Of a stretch of 64,000 nucleotides of DNA, positions 16,972-26,490 are shown piece after piece. Both the position numbers and the translations under genes were made by a program. The first letter of the stretch is position 1, and each line of letters begins with the position of its first letter. The DNA lies in NCBI RefSeq assembly GCF_008364795.1, contig NZ_VTTM01000003.1:186001-250000 (forward strand), given 5' to 3'. The stretch is from Azospirillum oryzae (GTDB lineage Bacteria; Pseudomonadota; Alphaproteobacteria; Azospirillales; Azospirillaceae). The notes beneath the pieces are model-generated. The model saw only the letters and a list, made by a program, of their open reading frames with translations, was not told where the DNA came from and made no database searches.

Positions 16972-19799
16972 CCCCCGCCCCCGCCGTCTCGCTGTCCGGC
17001 GTGCGACACCGCTATGGCGGGACGGTGGCGCTGGAGGATGCCTCCCTCGACATCCCCGCCGGGACCAGCGTCGCGGTGATCGGCCCGGACGGCGTCGGCA
17101 AATCGACCCTGCTCGGCCTGATCTCCACCGCCAAGAAAATCCAGCGGGGCAGCATCCGCGTCCTTGGCACCGACGTTTCCGACCGCCACGGCCGCGCCGC
17201 CCTCCAGCCGCGCATCGCCTACATGCCGCAGGGTCTCGGCCGCAACCTCTACGCCGAACTCAGCGTCGCCGAAAACCTCCAGTTCTTCGGCCGCCTCTTC
17301 GGCCTCGACGCCGCCGAACGCCGGCGCCGCATCGCCGACCTGCTGGAGTCCACCGGCCTCGCCCCTTTCCCCGACCGCCCGGCCGGCAAGCTGTCGGGCG
17401 GCATGAAGCAGAAGCTCGGCCTGTGCTGCGCCCTGCTGCACGACCCCGACCTGCTGATCCTCGACGAGCCGACGACTGGCGTCGATCCGCTCTCCCGCCG
17501 GCAGTTCTGGGACCTGATCGCCCGCATCCGCGCCGGCCGCGCCGGCATGACGGTGCTGGTCGCCACCTCCTATATGGACGAGGCGGAGCGCTTCGACCGG
17601 GTCGTCATGATGAATGGCGGCCGCCTGCTGGCCCACGACACCCCCGCCGCGGTGAAGGCGCAGACCGGGGCCGCCGATCTGGAGGAGGCCTTCGTCGCCC
17701 TGCTGCCGGAGGATGCCAAACGCGGCCACGAGCGCCTGACCGTCCCGCCCCGCCCGCCCGAGCCCGCCGGTGCGGCCCCCGCCATCGAGGCCATCGGCCT
17801 GACCCGCCGCTTCGGCGATTTCACTGCGGTGTCGGACATCAGCTTCCGCATCGGCCGCGGCGAGATCTTCGGCTTTCTGGGCTCCAACGGCTGCGGCAAG
17901 ACCACCACGATGAAGATGCTGACCGGCCTGCTGCCGGCCAGCGCCGGCGAGGCGCGGCTGTTCGGCAAACCGGTGGACGCCACCGATCTGGAGAGCCGCC
18001 GCCGCGTCGGCTACATGGCGCAGGCCTTCTCGCTCTATGGCGAGCTGACGGTGCGCCAGAACCTCGACCTGCACGCCCGCCTGTTCGACCTGCCCGACGC
18101 CGAAACCCGGCTGGCGGCGCTGGTGGAGCGCTTCGGCCTGTCGCCTTACATCGACGCGGTGGCCGACCGCCTGCCCTTGGGCGTGCGGCAGCGGCTGTCG
18201 CTGGCCGTCGCCATCCTGCACGGTCCGGAGCTGCTGATCCTCGACGAGCCGACCTCCGGCGTCGACCCGGTGGCGCGCGACCAGTTCTGGCGCGACCTGA
18301 TCGCGCTGTCGCGCGACCAGGGGGTGACGATCTTCGTCTCCACCCATTTCATGAACGAGGCGGCGCGCTGCGACCGGGTGGCCTTCATGAACGCCGGCCG
18401 CGTCATCGCCGCCGGCCCCCCCGACGAGCTGCGCCGCCAACAGCAGGCCGACAGCCTGGACGACGCCTTCATCGGATTTATGGAGTTGGCGGAGGGGGAG
18501 GAACCCGACGAAAATCGCCCTCTCCCGCCCCGGGAGAGGGAGGAGACCCACGAAGTGGGGAGGGTGAGGGGGAATGCGAGAATCCCGAACCGCACCGCTT
18601 CGTGCCCCACCCCTCACCCTTCCCATGCTCCGCATGGGCCCCTTCCCTCTCCCGGGACGGGAGAGGGAGTGTCCCCCCTCTCCCGCCGCCGCCTGCTCGC
18701 CTACGCATGGCGCGAAACCCTCGAACTGCGCCGCGACCCAGTCCGACTCACCGTCGCCCTGCTCGGCACGGTGCTGCTCATGCTGGTCTTCGGCTTCGGA
18801 ATCACCATGGATGTGGAGAACCTGACCTTCGCCGTCCTCGACCACGACCGCTCGCCGGAAAGCCGCGCCTACATCGAGCAGTTCGACGGCTCGCGCAGCT
18901 TCCGCGCCACCCCGCCCGCCGTGGACGCCCGCGACCTCGCGCTGCGCCTGCAACGCGGCGAGGCGTCGCTGACCATCGAGATCCCCGAAGGCTTCGGCCG
19001 CGACCTCCGCCGTGGCCGCATCCCGGAGATCGCGGTGCGCATCGACGGCGCCATGCCCTTCCGGGCGGAGACCATCCAGGGCTACGTCTCCGGCCTGCAC
19101 CAGCGCTTCATCCAGGATACCGCCCTCGCCGCCGGAGCCACCCTGCCCGCCGCGCCCGCCACCTTGGAGATGCGTTACCGGTACAACCAAGCCTTCCGCA
19201 GCCTGGACGCCATGGTCCCCGCCACCATCGGCCTGCTGCTGGTCTTCATCCCCGCCATCCTGGCCGCGCTGGGCGTGGTGCGCGAAAAGGAACTGGGCTC
19301 CATCACCAACCTCTACGTCACCCCGGTGACGCGGCTGGAGTTCCTGCTCGGCAAGCAACTGCCCTATATCGGGCTCGCCGCCTTCAACCTGCTGCTGATG
19401 GTCGCCATGGCCGTCACCCTGTTCGGCGTGCCGGTGAAGGGCAGCCTGATCGGGCTGCTGCTCGGCGGGCTGGTCTATGTGGTGGCGACCACGGCGCTGG
19501 GGCTGCTGATCTCCGTCTTCACCGCGACGCAGACGGCGGCGGTGTTCGGCACCGCCATCGTCACCATGCTGCCGGCCACCCAATTCTCCGGCATGTTGCA
19601 ACCGGTGGCGACGCTGGAAGGCGGGGCGTGGCTGTTCGGCACGCTGTTCCCCACCACCCATTTCCTGAAGATCTCCGTCGGCGCCTTCACCAAGGGTTTG
19701 GCCTTCCCGGAGCTTCTCCCCTTCATCCTGGCGACCGCCGCCTTCGTGCCCGTCTTCCTGGCGCTGGGCGTCGCCTTCCTGCCGAAACAGGAGCGCTGA
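16968..19799 (+). CDS. RbbA-type fused ABC transporter: two ATPase domains plus permease
   Basis: 943-residue fusion. NBD1: Walker A GPDGVGKS at 39-46, signature LSGGMKQKL, Walker B DLLILDEPTTGVDP. NBD2: Walker A GSNGCGKT at about 304-311, degenerate signature LPLGVRQRL near 402, Walker B ELLILDEPTSGVDP. Then an ABC-2 permease from about residue 570 (KELGSITNLYVTPVTRLEFL). Residues about 509-568 between NBD2 and permease are low-complexity and come from an inserted extragenic repeat. With the HlyD and YhhJ-like partners it should form an exporter; the substrate is unknown. E. coli RbbA has also been linked to ribosomes. Confidence 0.9.
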   Translation: MTPAPAVSLSGVRHRYGGTVALEDASLDIPAGTSVAVIGPDGVGKSTLLGLISTAKKIQRGSIRVLGTDVSDRHGRAALQPRIAYMPQGLGRNLYAELSVAENLQFFGRLFGLDAAERRRRIADLLESTGLAPFPDRPAGKLSGGMKQKLGLCCALLHDPDLLILDEPTTGVDPLSRRQFWDLIARIRAGRAGMTVLVATSYMDEAERFDRVVMMNGGRLLAHDTPAAVKAQTGAADLEEAFVALLPEDAKRGHERLTVPPRPPEPAGAAPAIEAIGLTRRFGDFTAVSDISFRIGRGEIFGFLGSNGCGKTTTMKMLTGLLPASAGEARLFGKPVDATDLESRRRVGYMAQAFSLYGELTVRQNLDLHARLFDLPDAETRLAALVERFGLSPYIDAVADRLPLGVRQRLSLAVAILHGPELLILDEPTSGVDPVARDQFWRDLIALSRDQGVTIFVSTHFMNEAARCDRVAFMNAGRVIAAGPPDELRRQQQADSLDDAFIGFMELAEGEEPDENRPLPPREREETHEVGRVRGNARIPNRTASCPTPHPSHAPHGPLPSPGTGEGVSPLSRRRLLAYAWRETLELRRDPVRLTVALLGTVLLMLVFGFGITMDVENLTFAVLDHDRSPESRAYIEQFDGSRSFRATPPAVDARDLALRLQRGEASLTIEIPEGFGRDLRRGRIPEIAVRIDGAMPFRAETIQGYVSGLHQRFIQDTALAAGATLPAAPATLEMRYRYNQAFRSLDAMVPATIGLLLVFIPAILAALGVVREKELGSITNLYVTPVTRLEFLLGKQLPYIGLAAFNLLLMVAMAVTLFGVPVKGSLIGLLLGGLVYVVATTALGLLISVFTATQTAAVFGTAIVTMLPATQFSGMLQPVATLEGGAWLFGTLFPTTHFLKISVGAFTKGLAFPELLPFILATAAFVPVFLALGVAFLPKQER
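18506..18672. repeat. Extragenic C-rich repeat inserted between ATPase and permease domains
   Basis: The C-rich palindrome (CCCTCTCCCGCCCCGGGAGAGGG arms, then inner copies of GTGGGGAGGGTGAGGG and its complement) lies in frame in the middle of the ABC fusion gene. It encodes about 55 Pro/Arg/Gly-rich residues between two folded domains, where an insertion is least harmful. Confidence 0.8.
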
Positions 19800-19802
19800 A
19801 CC

Positions 19803-20930
19803 ATGATGCGCTTCCTCCGAAACAGCCTGACATTGGCGCGCAAGGAGTGGATCAGCCTTCTGCGCGACGTCTTCATGCTGGGCTTCGTCGTCTATTCCTT
19901 CACCTTCTCCGTCTACAGCGAGGCGACCGGCATCTCGCATGACCTGCGCAACGCCGCCATCGCCATTGTGGACGAGGACCGCTCCACCCTGTCGCAGCGT
20001 CTGGTCTCCAGCTTTCACCAACCGGAGTTCCAGGCCCCGGTGATGATCGGCCATGCCGAGGTCGATCCGGCGATGGATTCCGCCCGCTACACCTTCGTGC
20101 TCGACATCCCGCCCGATTTCCAGGCCGACGTGCTGGCCGGACGCAGCCCGACGATCCAGCTGCTGATCGACGCCACCGCGATGATGCAGGCCGGCATCGG
20201 CGCCGGCACCATCGAGGGCATCGTCGATGACGAGGTCGGCCGCTTCGTCCGCCGCGAGGCCGAGGGGTCCGCCGCCCCGGTCAGCCTTCAAATCCGCGTC
20301 GCCTACAACGAGGCGCTCGACACCAAATGGTTCACCGGCACCATGGCGGTGGTCAGCAACGTCACCATGCTGGCGGTGCTGCTGGCCGGCGCCGCCCTGA
20401 TCCGCGAGCGCGAGCACGGCACGCTGGAACATCTGCTGGTGATGCCGGTGCGCCCGGCCGAGATCATGGCCGCCAAGGTGCTGGCGAATGGTGCGGTGAT
20501 CCTGGGCCTGACGCTGGTGGCGCTCTATGTGGTGCTGCGCGGCCTGCTGTCGGTGCCGCTGGCCGGCTCGGTCCCACTGTTTTTGGCCGGGACGGCGCTC
20601 TACCTGTTCTTCGCGACGGCGCTCGGCATCTTTCTCGGCACCGTGGCGCGCTCGATGCCGCAGCTGGGCTTGCTGTTCATCCTGATCGTGCTGCCGATGG
20701 ACATGCTGTCCGGCGGCTTCACCCCGCTGGAAAGCGAACCGGAATGGCTGCAGATGGCGATGCAGCTGTCACCGTCCACCCATTTCGTCGCCTTCGCCCA
20801 GGCGATCCTGTTCCGCGGCGCCGGCTTCGACGTGGTGTGGCCGCGCTTCGCCGCGACCGCCGGCATCGGCGCGCTGTTCTTCGCCTGGAGTCTGGTGCGG
20901 TTCAGAAGACACTTGGCAAGTTTCAGGTGA
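19803..20930 (+). CDS. ABC-2 type transporter permease, YhhJ-like
   Basis: Membrane subunit of 375 residues: one TM near the N-terminus, a large extracytoplasmic domain (about 45-170), then five TM helices from about residue 180. The conserved REREHGTLEHLLVMPVRPAE motif marks the ABC-2 permease coupling helix. It begins 3 bp after the ABC fusion gene, so the two are co-translated and probably form the heteromeric channel. Last gene of the operon; convergent with the phosphomannomutase gene. Confidence 0.92.
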   Translation: MMRFLRNSLTLARKEWISLLRDVFMLGFVVYSFTFSVYSEATGISHDLRNAAIAIVDEDRSTLSQRLVSSFHQPEFQAPVMIGHAEVDPAMDSARYTFVLDIPPDFQADVLAGRSPTIQLLIDATAMMQAGIGAGTIEGIVDDEVGRFVRREAEGSAAPVSLQIRVAYNEALDTKWFTGTMAVVSNVTMLAVLLAGAALIREREHGTLEHLLVMPVRPAEIMAAKVLANGAVILGLTLVALYVVLRGLLSVPLAGSVPLFLAGTALYLFFATALGIFLGTVARSMPQLGLLFILIVLPMDMLSGGFTPLESEPEWLQMAMQLSPSTHFVAFAQAILFRGAGFDVVWPRFAATAGIGALFFAWSLVRFRRHLASFR

Positions 20931-20970
20931 GGGGGCGTTCGTCAGCCGAAGCCTGAACACCCCCCAAACC

Positions 20971-22374
20971 TCAGTGCCCAGCCCCGCCGCCTTCAAACGA
21001 CGGCGCCGACAGCCCCGACGCCACCAGCTGCTCGATCAGCGCATTCTTCAGCCGCTCCAGCCCTTCCTGGCTGTAGGACTCGGCGCGGGCCACCAGCACG
21101 TCCTGGGTGTTGGACGCGCGCAGCAGCCACCAGCCGTCGTCGGTCGTCACGCGGACGCCGTCGATGTCGTTGACCTTGGCGCCCGACGCCTTGACGCGGC
21201 CCTTGACCTCCTCGACCACGGCGAACTTGCGTTCCTCGTCGATCTGGAAGCGGGTCTCCGGCGTGTTGACCATGTCCGGCAGGCCGTCGCGCAGGTCCGC
21301 CAGCGTGGTGTTCAGCTTGCTGACCAGCCCGGCGAGACGGACGCCGCAATAGAGCGCGTCGTCGAAGCCGTACCACTTGTCGGCGAAGAAGATGTGGCCC
21401 GACATCTCGCCGGCCAGCGGCGACCCGGTCTCCGCCATCTTGGCCTTCAGCAGCGAGTGGCCGGTCTTCCACATCAGCGGGTTGCCGCCATGCTTGGCGA
21501 TCTCGTCGAACAGGGCCTGGCTGGCCTTGACGTCGGCGATGATGGTGGCGCCCGGATGGCTCTTCAGCACGTCGGCGGCGTAGAGCGCGACCAGCTGGTC
21601 GCCCCACACCACGCGGCCCTTGTGGTCGATGGCGCCGATGCGGTCGCCGTCGCCGTCGAAGCCGATGCCGATGTCGCAGCCATGCTCCGCCACCGCCTTC
21701 TTCAGGTCGACCAGATTGGCTTCGACCGTCGGGTCCGGGTGGTGGTTGGGGAAGTTGCCGTCGATGTCGTCGAACAGCAGGACATGCTTGCCCGGCAGCT
21801 TGGCGGTCAGGCGGCGCAGGATCTCGCCCGACGCGCCGTTGCCGGCGTCCCAGGCGATCTTCAGGTCGCGTGTGCCGTCATAGTCCTTCAGCAGGCGGGC
21901 GACATACTCGTCCTGGACGTCGATCTTCTCCGACGAGCCCTGGCCCTGCTCCCAGTCGGCCTTGGCCGCCATGGTGCCGAGTTCCAGGATCTGCTGGCCA
22001 TAGACCGGGCCCTTGCCCAGCATCATCTTGATGCCGTTGTAGTCCGGCGGGTTGTGCGAGCCGGTGATCATGATGCCGGCCGCCGCGTCGCGGTCGCGGG
22101 TGGCGAAATACAGCATCGGCGTGGGGCCGAGCCCGATGCGCAGGACGTGCAGGCCGGTGGAAACCAGCCCGTCGACCAGCGCCTCCTCCAGTTCCGGCGA
22201 GGACAGACGGCCGTCGTAGCCGACGCAGACCGTCTTGCCGCCCTTGCGCACCACCACGGTGCCGAAGGAGCGGCCGACCGCGCGGGCGTCGGCGGGGGTC
22301 AGCGTCTTGCCGACGATGCCGCGGATGTCGTACTCGCGCAGCACCGTGGGGTGGAAGGTATGGGCTTCGCTCAT
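20971..22374 (-). CDS. Phosphomannomutase / phosphoglucomutase
   Basis: Alpha-D-phosphohexomutase of 467 residues that interconverts mannose- or glucose-6-phosphate and the 1-phosphate. The phosphoserine loop TGSHNP places Ser at residue 106. The magnesium loop DGDGDR is at about 248-253, the sugar loop EMSGHIFF and the C-terminal phosphate loop RASNTQ follow. Reads in the same direction as ugd and galU upstream, so it supplies glucose-1-P or mannose-1-P for the same nucleotide-sugar pathway. AlgC/ManB-type bifunctionality is inferred. Confidence 0.93.
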   Translation of the reverse strand: MSEAHTFHPTVLREYDIRGIVGKTLTPADARAVGRSFGTVVVRKGGKTVCVGYDGRLSSPELEEALVDGLVSTGLHVLRIGLGPTPMLYFATRDRDAAAGIMITGSHNPPDYNGIKMMLGKGPVYGQQILELGTMAAKADWEQGQGSSEKIDVQDEYVARLLKDYDGTRDLKIAWDAGNGASGEILRRLTAKLPGKHVLLFDDIDGNFPNHHPDPTVEANLVDLKKAVAEHGCDIGIGFDGDGDRIGAIDHKGRVVWGDQLVALYAADVLKSHPGATIIADVKASQALFDEIAKHGGNPLMWKTGHSLLKAKMAETGSPLAGEMSGHIFFADKWYGFDDALYCGVRLAGLVSKLNTTLADLRDGLPDMVNTPETRFQIDEERKFAVVEEVKGRVKASGAKVNDIDGVRVTTDDGWWLLRASNTQDVLVARAESYSQEGLERLKNALIEQLVASGLSAPSFEGGGAGH

Positions 22375-22413
22375 CGTCTCGTTAGTCCTCTGTTGGACGC
22401 CGTCTCAGGACCG

Positions 22414-23745
22414 TTAGCCGCGGTCCATTCCACCCGCCGGCGCAGGCCGGCCGATGGAGCTGTAGGTGAAGCCGGCCTTCGCCATGTCCTCGGGGTTGTA
22501 GATGTTGCGCAGGTCGATCATCACCGGCCGCTTCAGCATCGACTTGACCCGACGCAGGTCGAGCGCGCGGAATTCGTTCCACTCCGTGAGAATAGCGACG
22601 CAATCGGCCCCTTCCAAGGTGCCGTAGGCGTCCTTGGCCCATTCCACGCCGGGAAGCAGCTTTTCGGCCTCGTGCATCGCCGCCGGATCGAAGGCGCGCA
22701 CATGGGCGCCCGCCGCCTGCAGCGCCGGGACGATGTCCAGCGACGGGCTGTCGCGCATGTCGTCGGTGTTCGGCTTGAAGGCGACGCCCAGCACGGCGAC
22801 GGTCTTGCCGTCCACCGACCCGCCGCAGGCGGCGATGATGCGCTCGGCCATCTGCTTCTTGCGCTTGTCGTTGATGTCCACCACCGTCTCGATGATGCGC
22901 AGCGGGCTGCCGACCTGCTGGGCGGTGCGCACCAGCGCCAGCGTGTCCTTCGGGAAGCAGGACCCGCCGTAGCCCGGACCGGGGTGCAGGAACTTCTTGC
23001 CGATGCGGCCGTCCAGCCCGATGCCGCGCGCCACGTCATGGACGTTGGCGCCGACCTTCTCGCACAGGTCGGCGATCTCGTTGATGAAGGTGATCTTGGC
23101 GGCCAGGAAGGTGTTGGCGGCGTATTTGGTCAGCTCCGCCGTCTCCAGCGAGGTCACCACGATCGGCGTCTCGATCAGGTAGAGCGGCCGGTAGAGCCGG
23201 CGCATGACGTCGCCCGCGCGGTCCGACGTGGCGCCGATGACGACGCGGTCGGGCCGCATGAAGTCGCCGATGGCGGAGCCTTCGCGCAGGAATTCCGGGT
23301 TGGAGGCGACGTCGAACTCGGCGTCGGGCCGCACCCGGCGGATGATCGCCTCGACCTCGCGGCCCGTCCCGACCGGCACGGTCGACTTGGTCACCACCAC
23401 CGTGTAGTGGTCGAGATGCTGGGCGATCTCCTCCGCGGCGCCGAAGACATAGGACAGGTCGGCATGGCCGTCGCCGCGGCGCGACGGGGTGCCGACCGCG
23501 ATGAACACGGCGTCGACGCCCTGCATCGCCTCCTTCAGATCCATGGTGAAGGACAGGCGGCCGGCGGCGACGTTGCGGGCGACCAGATCGTCCAGGCCGG
23601 GTTCATAGATCGGAATCTCGCCGCGCTTCAGCCGTTCGATCTTGCCGGCGTCCTTGTCGACGCAAGTGACGTGCACGCCGAACTCCGAAAAGCAGGCGCC
23701 GGAGACCAGGCCGACATAGCCCGTGCCGATCATCGCTATGCGCAT
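22414..23745 (-). CDS. ugd: UDP-glucose 6-dehydrogenase
   Basis: Oxidises UDP-glucose to UDP-glucuronate with NAD, giving a precursor for exopolysaccharide. 443 residues. Rossmann motif GTGYVG at 7-12, the catalytic Cys263 in GGSCFPKD, and the conserved KYAANTFLAAKITFINE helix. It lies between galU and the hexomutase, all on the minus strand. The last 40 residues include a Pro/Gly-rich tail. Confidence 0.96.
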   Translation of the reverse strand: MRIAMIGTGYVGLVSGACFSEFGVHVTCVDKDAGKIERLKRGEIPIYEPGLDDLVARNVAAGRLSFTMDLKEAMQGVDAVFIAVGTPSRRGDGHADLSYVFGAAEEIAQHLDHYTVVVTKSTVPVGTGREVEAIIRRVRPDAEFDVASNPEFLREGSAIGDFMRPDRVVIGATSDRAGDVMRRLYRPLYLIETPIVVTSLETAELTKYAANTFLAAKITFINEIADLCEKVGANVHDVARGIGLDGRIGKKFLHPGPGYGGSCFPKDTLALVRTAQQVGSPLRIIETVVDINDKRKKQMAERIIAACGGSVDGKTVAVLGVAFKPNTDDMRDSPSLDIVPALQAAGAHVRAFDPAAMHEAEKLLPGVEWAKDAYGTLEGADCVAILTEWNEFRALDLRRVKSMLKRPVMIDLRNIYNPEDMAKAGFTYSSIGRPAPAGGMDRG

Positions 23746-23888
23746 CGCGTCCCCCTCATGTCCTTGAAAATAAGGAAACCTGTATGTCTCTGGGATGCCC
23801 TACCAAGGGGCGTTCCTCATGGCCGGTCTTTTCGATTGTCCGGCTCTTGTCATCGTCCAGCACTCAGGGGCGCAGCCCAAACGCACGC

Positions 23889-23924
23889 GCCCGCCGCCGT
23901 CCGGATCAGGGGACGGGGGCGGGC
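23889..23924 (-). terminator. Possible hairpin terminator after galU
   Basis: GCCCGCCGCCGTCC and GGACGGGGGCGGGC form a 14-position stem (one mismatch) with an 8-nt loop, 27 bp past the galU stop. No T run follows on the minus strand, so it may only stabilise the mRNA or act with Rho. Confidence 0.4.
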
Positions 23925-23950
23925 ACGGCATCAGGGATGCAGCCCGTCGC

Positions 23951-24820
23951 TCAGCAATATTTGCGCAGCATCTCGCGCACCTTGTCGGCCATGTCCGGCC
24001 GGTTCAGCGCGTGGGCCAGCGTCGCCTCGATGAAGCCGACCTTGTCGCCGCAGTCGTAGCGGGTGCCTTCGAAGCGCAGGCCGTGGAACGGCTGGTTGCC
24101 GATCAACTTGGCCATGGCGTCGGTCAGCTGGATTTCGTTGCCGGTGCCGCGCTGCTGCTTTTCCAGATGGTCGAAGATTTCCGGCTGCAGGATGTAGCGG
24201 CCGATGATCGACAGCGTCGACGGCGCTTCTTCCGGCTTCGGCTTTTCGACGAGACCACGGACGGTGGCCAGACGGCCGTCGTCCTTCTCGACGTCCAGGA
24301 TGCCGTAGCTGCTGGTGCGTTCGCGCGGCACGTCGACGACGGCGACGATGTTGCCGCCGACTTCCTCATAGGCCTCGACCATCTGCTTCAGGCAGGGGGT
24401 CTTGCCTTGGACGTAATCGTCGGGCAGCACGATGGCGAACGGGTCGTTGCCGATCAGGGCGCGGGCGCACCACACGGCATGGCCGAGGCCGAGCGGAACC
24501 TGCTGGCGGGTGTAGAAGCAGCGGCCGGGAGCGATCTCGCTGTGGCGGACCTCCTCCAGCGCGTCCAACTTGCCGCGCTCTTCAAGCGTGCGGTTCAGTT
24601 CGGTGTCGGCGTCGAAATGGTCTTCGATGGCGCGCTTGGAACGGCCGGTGACGAAAACGAAATCCTCGATGCCGGCGGCGCGCGCCTCTTCGACGGCATG
24701 CTGCAGCAGGGGGCGGTCGACCAGGGGCAGCATCTCTTTCGGGATGGCCTTGGTGGCGGGCAGGAAGCGCGTGCCGAGACCGGCGACCGGGAACACCACC
24801 TTGCGCACGGGTTTCCGCAT
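23951..24820 (-). CDS. galU: UTP-glucose-1-phosphate uridylyltransferase
   Basis: Makes UDP-glucose from UTP and glucose-1-phosphate. 289 residues. The nucleotide-binding signature GLGTRFLPATKAIPKEML lies at about 15-32, with VDRPLLQ and the catalytic region GLGHAVWCAR (about 131-140) following. First gene of the galU-ugd-phosphohexomutase series on the minus strand. The 205-bp gap to ugd suggests ugd may also have its own promoter. Confidence 0.96.
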   Translation of the reverse strand: MRKPVRKVVFPVAGLGTRFLPATKAIPKEMLPLVDRPLLQHAVEEARAAGIEDFVFVTGRSKRAIEDHFDADTELNRTLEERGKLDALEEVRHSEIAPGRCFYTRQQVPLGLGHAVWCARALIGNDPFAIVLPDDYVQGKTPCLKQMVEAYEEVGGNIVAVVDVPRERTSSYGILDVEKDDGRLATVRGLVEKPKPEEAPSTLSIIGRYILQPEIFDHLEKQQRGTGNEIQLTDAMAKLIGNQPFHGLRFEGTRYDCGDKVGFIEATLAHALNRPDMADKVREMLRKYC

Positions 24821-25235
24821 TGGACGTCTCTTGTGGTTGAGGCGAAATCAATTCCATGGTCCCACGGGACCGCCCAACCGCAAGCGAAGCCTGCGGAAGC
24901 ACGGGCCGTGGTCCCCGGCTTTCTGCCACGCCTTCCGCGACTGCGCAACAAACCTTCCGAGACCGGGCAAAAGGCTAGTCCCGGCGGCCGAAATCAAAAG
25001 AAAACCGGCCGAATGTCCTCGTACAAGCCGATCTTTATCCGCAAGGTCCGAAGTCGGCCCGGACCTTTCTCATAGGCAGTAACGCTTGGAAAAGCGCGGC
25101 AAACCACGGGCGCGACACCGTGCCGCTGGCAATCCGCCGCCATGGCTTCGCTTACGGACTTTCCGTATGACGCTCGATTGCGATTTCGTCGCGAATACTT
25201 GCGCAAGCGGCCCGCCGGCAGCCATGGTGCCGGCC
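24821..25235. other. Intergenic region between divergent galU and pseudouridine synthase
   Basis: About 415 bp, less GC-rich than its surroundings. It must hold the galU promoter on the minus strand and the promoter of the synthase on the plus strand. No convincing -35/-10 pair or operator palindrome was found. Confidence 0.5.
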
Positions 25236-26033
25236 ATGATCTCCGACTCGCGTACCTCCATCTTGCCGCCCCCACCCTCGCCGCCTGCGCCCTCGCTGAC
25301 CGCGGACCAGTTGCGCGCCCGCGTCCTGCATCGGGATACGGAGTGCTTCGTCATCGACAAGCCGGCCGGCCTTGCCGTCCACAAGGCGGGCCGCATCACC
25401 GACCATCTGGAACTGTACCTGCCCCATCTCGCCGAGGCGGACGGCAATGGCCCGATTGGCGATGGCCCGATTGGCGAGCCGCCGAAGCTTGCCCACCGGC
25501 TGGACCGCGATACCGCCGGCTGCCTGATCCTGGGCCGCACCCCCTGGGCGCTGAAGCGCTTCGGCCAGATGTTCGCCGCCGGCCATGTCGAGAAGACCTA
25601 TTGGGCGGTGGCCGAGGGCGTCCCGGAGACAGATTCCGGCGTCATCGACCTGCCCCTGCTCAAGCGGATCGAACCCAAATCCTCGTTGGGGGCGTCGCGC
25701 TCCTCCTGGACGATCCTGCCCGATCCGGCCGGCCAACCGGCGGTCACCGAATACCGGGTCCTCGGCACCAGCGCCGACGGCCGCTCCTGGCTGGAGCTTC
25801 GCCCGCGCACCGGCCGCACCCACCAGATCCGCGTCCATTGCGCCGCCATCGGCTGCCCGCTGGTGGGGGAACCCTTCTACGGCCCCGAGCGCCGGCCGCC
25901 CGGCAACCTTCACCTGCTGGCCCGCTCCGTCGCCTTCCGCATGGCCTTCGAATATGACGCCGTCAGCGCCGTCGCCCCGGCGCCGGAGCATATGCGGGAC
26001 GCGCTGTCGGCCTGCGGCTGGCAGGGGCAGTGA
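25236..26033 (+). CDS. RluA-family RNA pseudouridine synthase
   Basis: Isomerises uridine to pseudouridine in rRNA or tRNA. The catalytic motif HRLDRDTAGCLIL with the essential Asp is near residue 90; GRTHQIRVH is the conserved C-terminal motif. The start is uncertain: ATG at 25236 gives 265 residues and follows a Pro-rich stretch; in-frame starts at 25224, 25167 and 25086 would lengthen the N-terminus without adding a recognisable domain. A GDGPIGD-like internal duplication (GPIGDGPIGE) is seen. No S4 domain, so nearer RluA/TruC than RluC/D. Confidence 0.85.
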   Translation: MISDSRTSILPPPPSPPAPSLTADQLRARVLHRDTECFVIDKPAGLAVHKAGRITDHLELYLPHLAEADGNGPIGDGPIGEPPKLAHRLDRDTAGCLILGRTPWALKRFGQMFAAGHVEKTYWAVAEGVPETDSGVIDLPLLKRIEPKSSLGASRSSWTILPDPAGQPAVTEYRVLGTSADGRSWLELRPRTGRTHQIRVHCAAIGCPLVGEPFYGPERRPPGNLHLLARSVAFRMAFEYDAVSAVAPAPEHMRDALSACGWQGQ

Positions 26034-26122
26034 AAGGGCTTCCGCGCAAAAGGGGGCTGCCGGCCTGTTCGCCGCATCCCATTGTTAAGGGGGAAGGCCC
26101 CACAACCGACGGAGCGTACAGG

Positions 26123-26395
26123 ATGGGACAGGCGGTCACCGACAACCGCGAGATGAACCGGTTCGAACTGGCGGTCGGCAGCCAGACGGTTTTCGCCGAC
26201 TACCGCCGCAATGGCCGGACCCTGGTGATTTCCTATGTCGAGGCCCCGCCCTCGCTGCGCGGCACCGGCGCCGCCGGCCGCCTGATGGCGGGCGTGGTGG
26301 AAACCGCCCGCACCGAGGGGCTGAAGATCGTCCCGCTGTGCGGCTACGCCGCGATGTGGATCAGGCGCAACCGGCACGACGACCTGCTGGCGTGA
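26123..26395 (+). CDS. GNAT-type N-acetyltransferase, small YidJ-like family
   Basis: 90-residue protein with a compact acetyltransferase fold: LVISYVEAPPSLRGTGAAGRLM contains the acetyl-CoA-binding Arg/Gln-x-x-Gly-x-Gly/Ala pattern, followed by ARTEGLKIVPLCGYAAMWI. This is the PF14542-type minimal GNAT. The ATG at 26123 has GGAG 8 bases upstream. Substrate unknown. Confidence 0.8.
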   Translation: MGQAVTDNREMNRFELAVGSQTVFADYRRNGRTLVISYVEAPPSLRGTGAAGRLMAGVVETARTEGLKIVPLCGYAAMWIRRNRHDDLLA

Positions 26396-26430
26396 GTGCG
26401 ATCCAAAATTAGCTGGTCCTTGTTTCAATA

Positions 26431-26487
26431 TGTAAACCGACGATCTACAGGCCGCTTGACCTCGCGGCTGTAAATCGATAGTTTACA
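26431..26487. promoter_or_regulatory. Paired operator repeats upstream of the toxin-antitoxin genes
   Basis: Two related 19-mers, TGTAAACCGACGATCTACA (26431-26449) and TGTAAATCGATAGTTTACA (26469-26487), each with TGTA...TACA arms, are spaced 38 bp apart. A TTGACC hexamer at 26456 could be the -35 element, placing the promoter within the operator pair. The antitoxin HTH protein is the likely ligand (inference). Confidence 0.75.
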
Positions 26488-26490
26488 GTC

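Noticed and set aside
16968..19799. Frameshifted or fused artefact of separate ATPase and permease genes
   Set aside because: The two-ATPase-plus-permease layout is the normal RbbA architecture; only the repeat-encoded linker is unusual.
16665..20432. 1255-codon minus-strand frame opposite the ABC transporter
   Set aside because: Shadow of the RbbA-like and YhhJ-like genes; no conserved motif.
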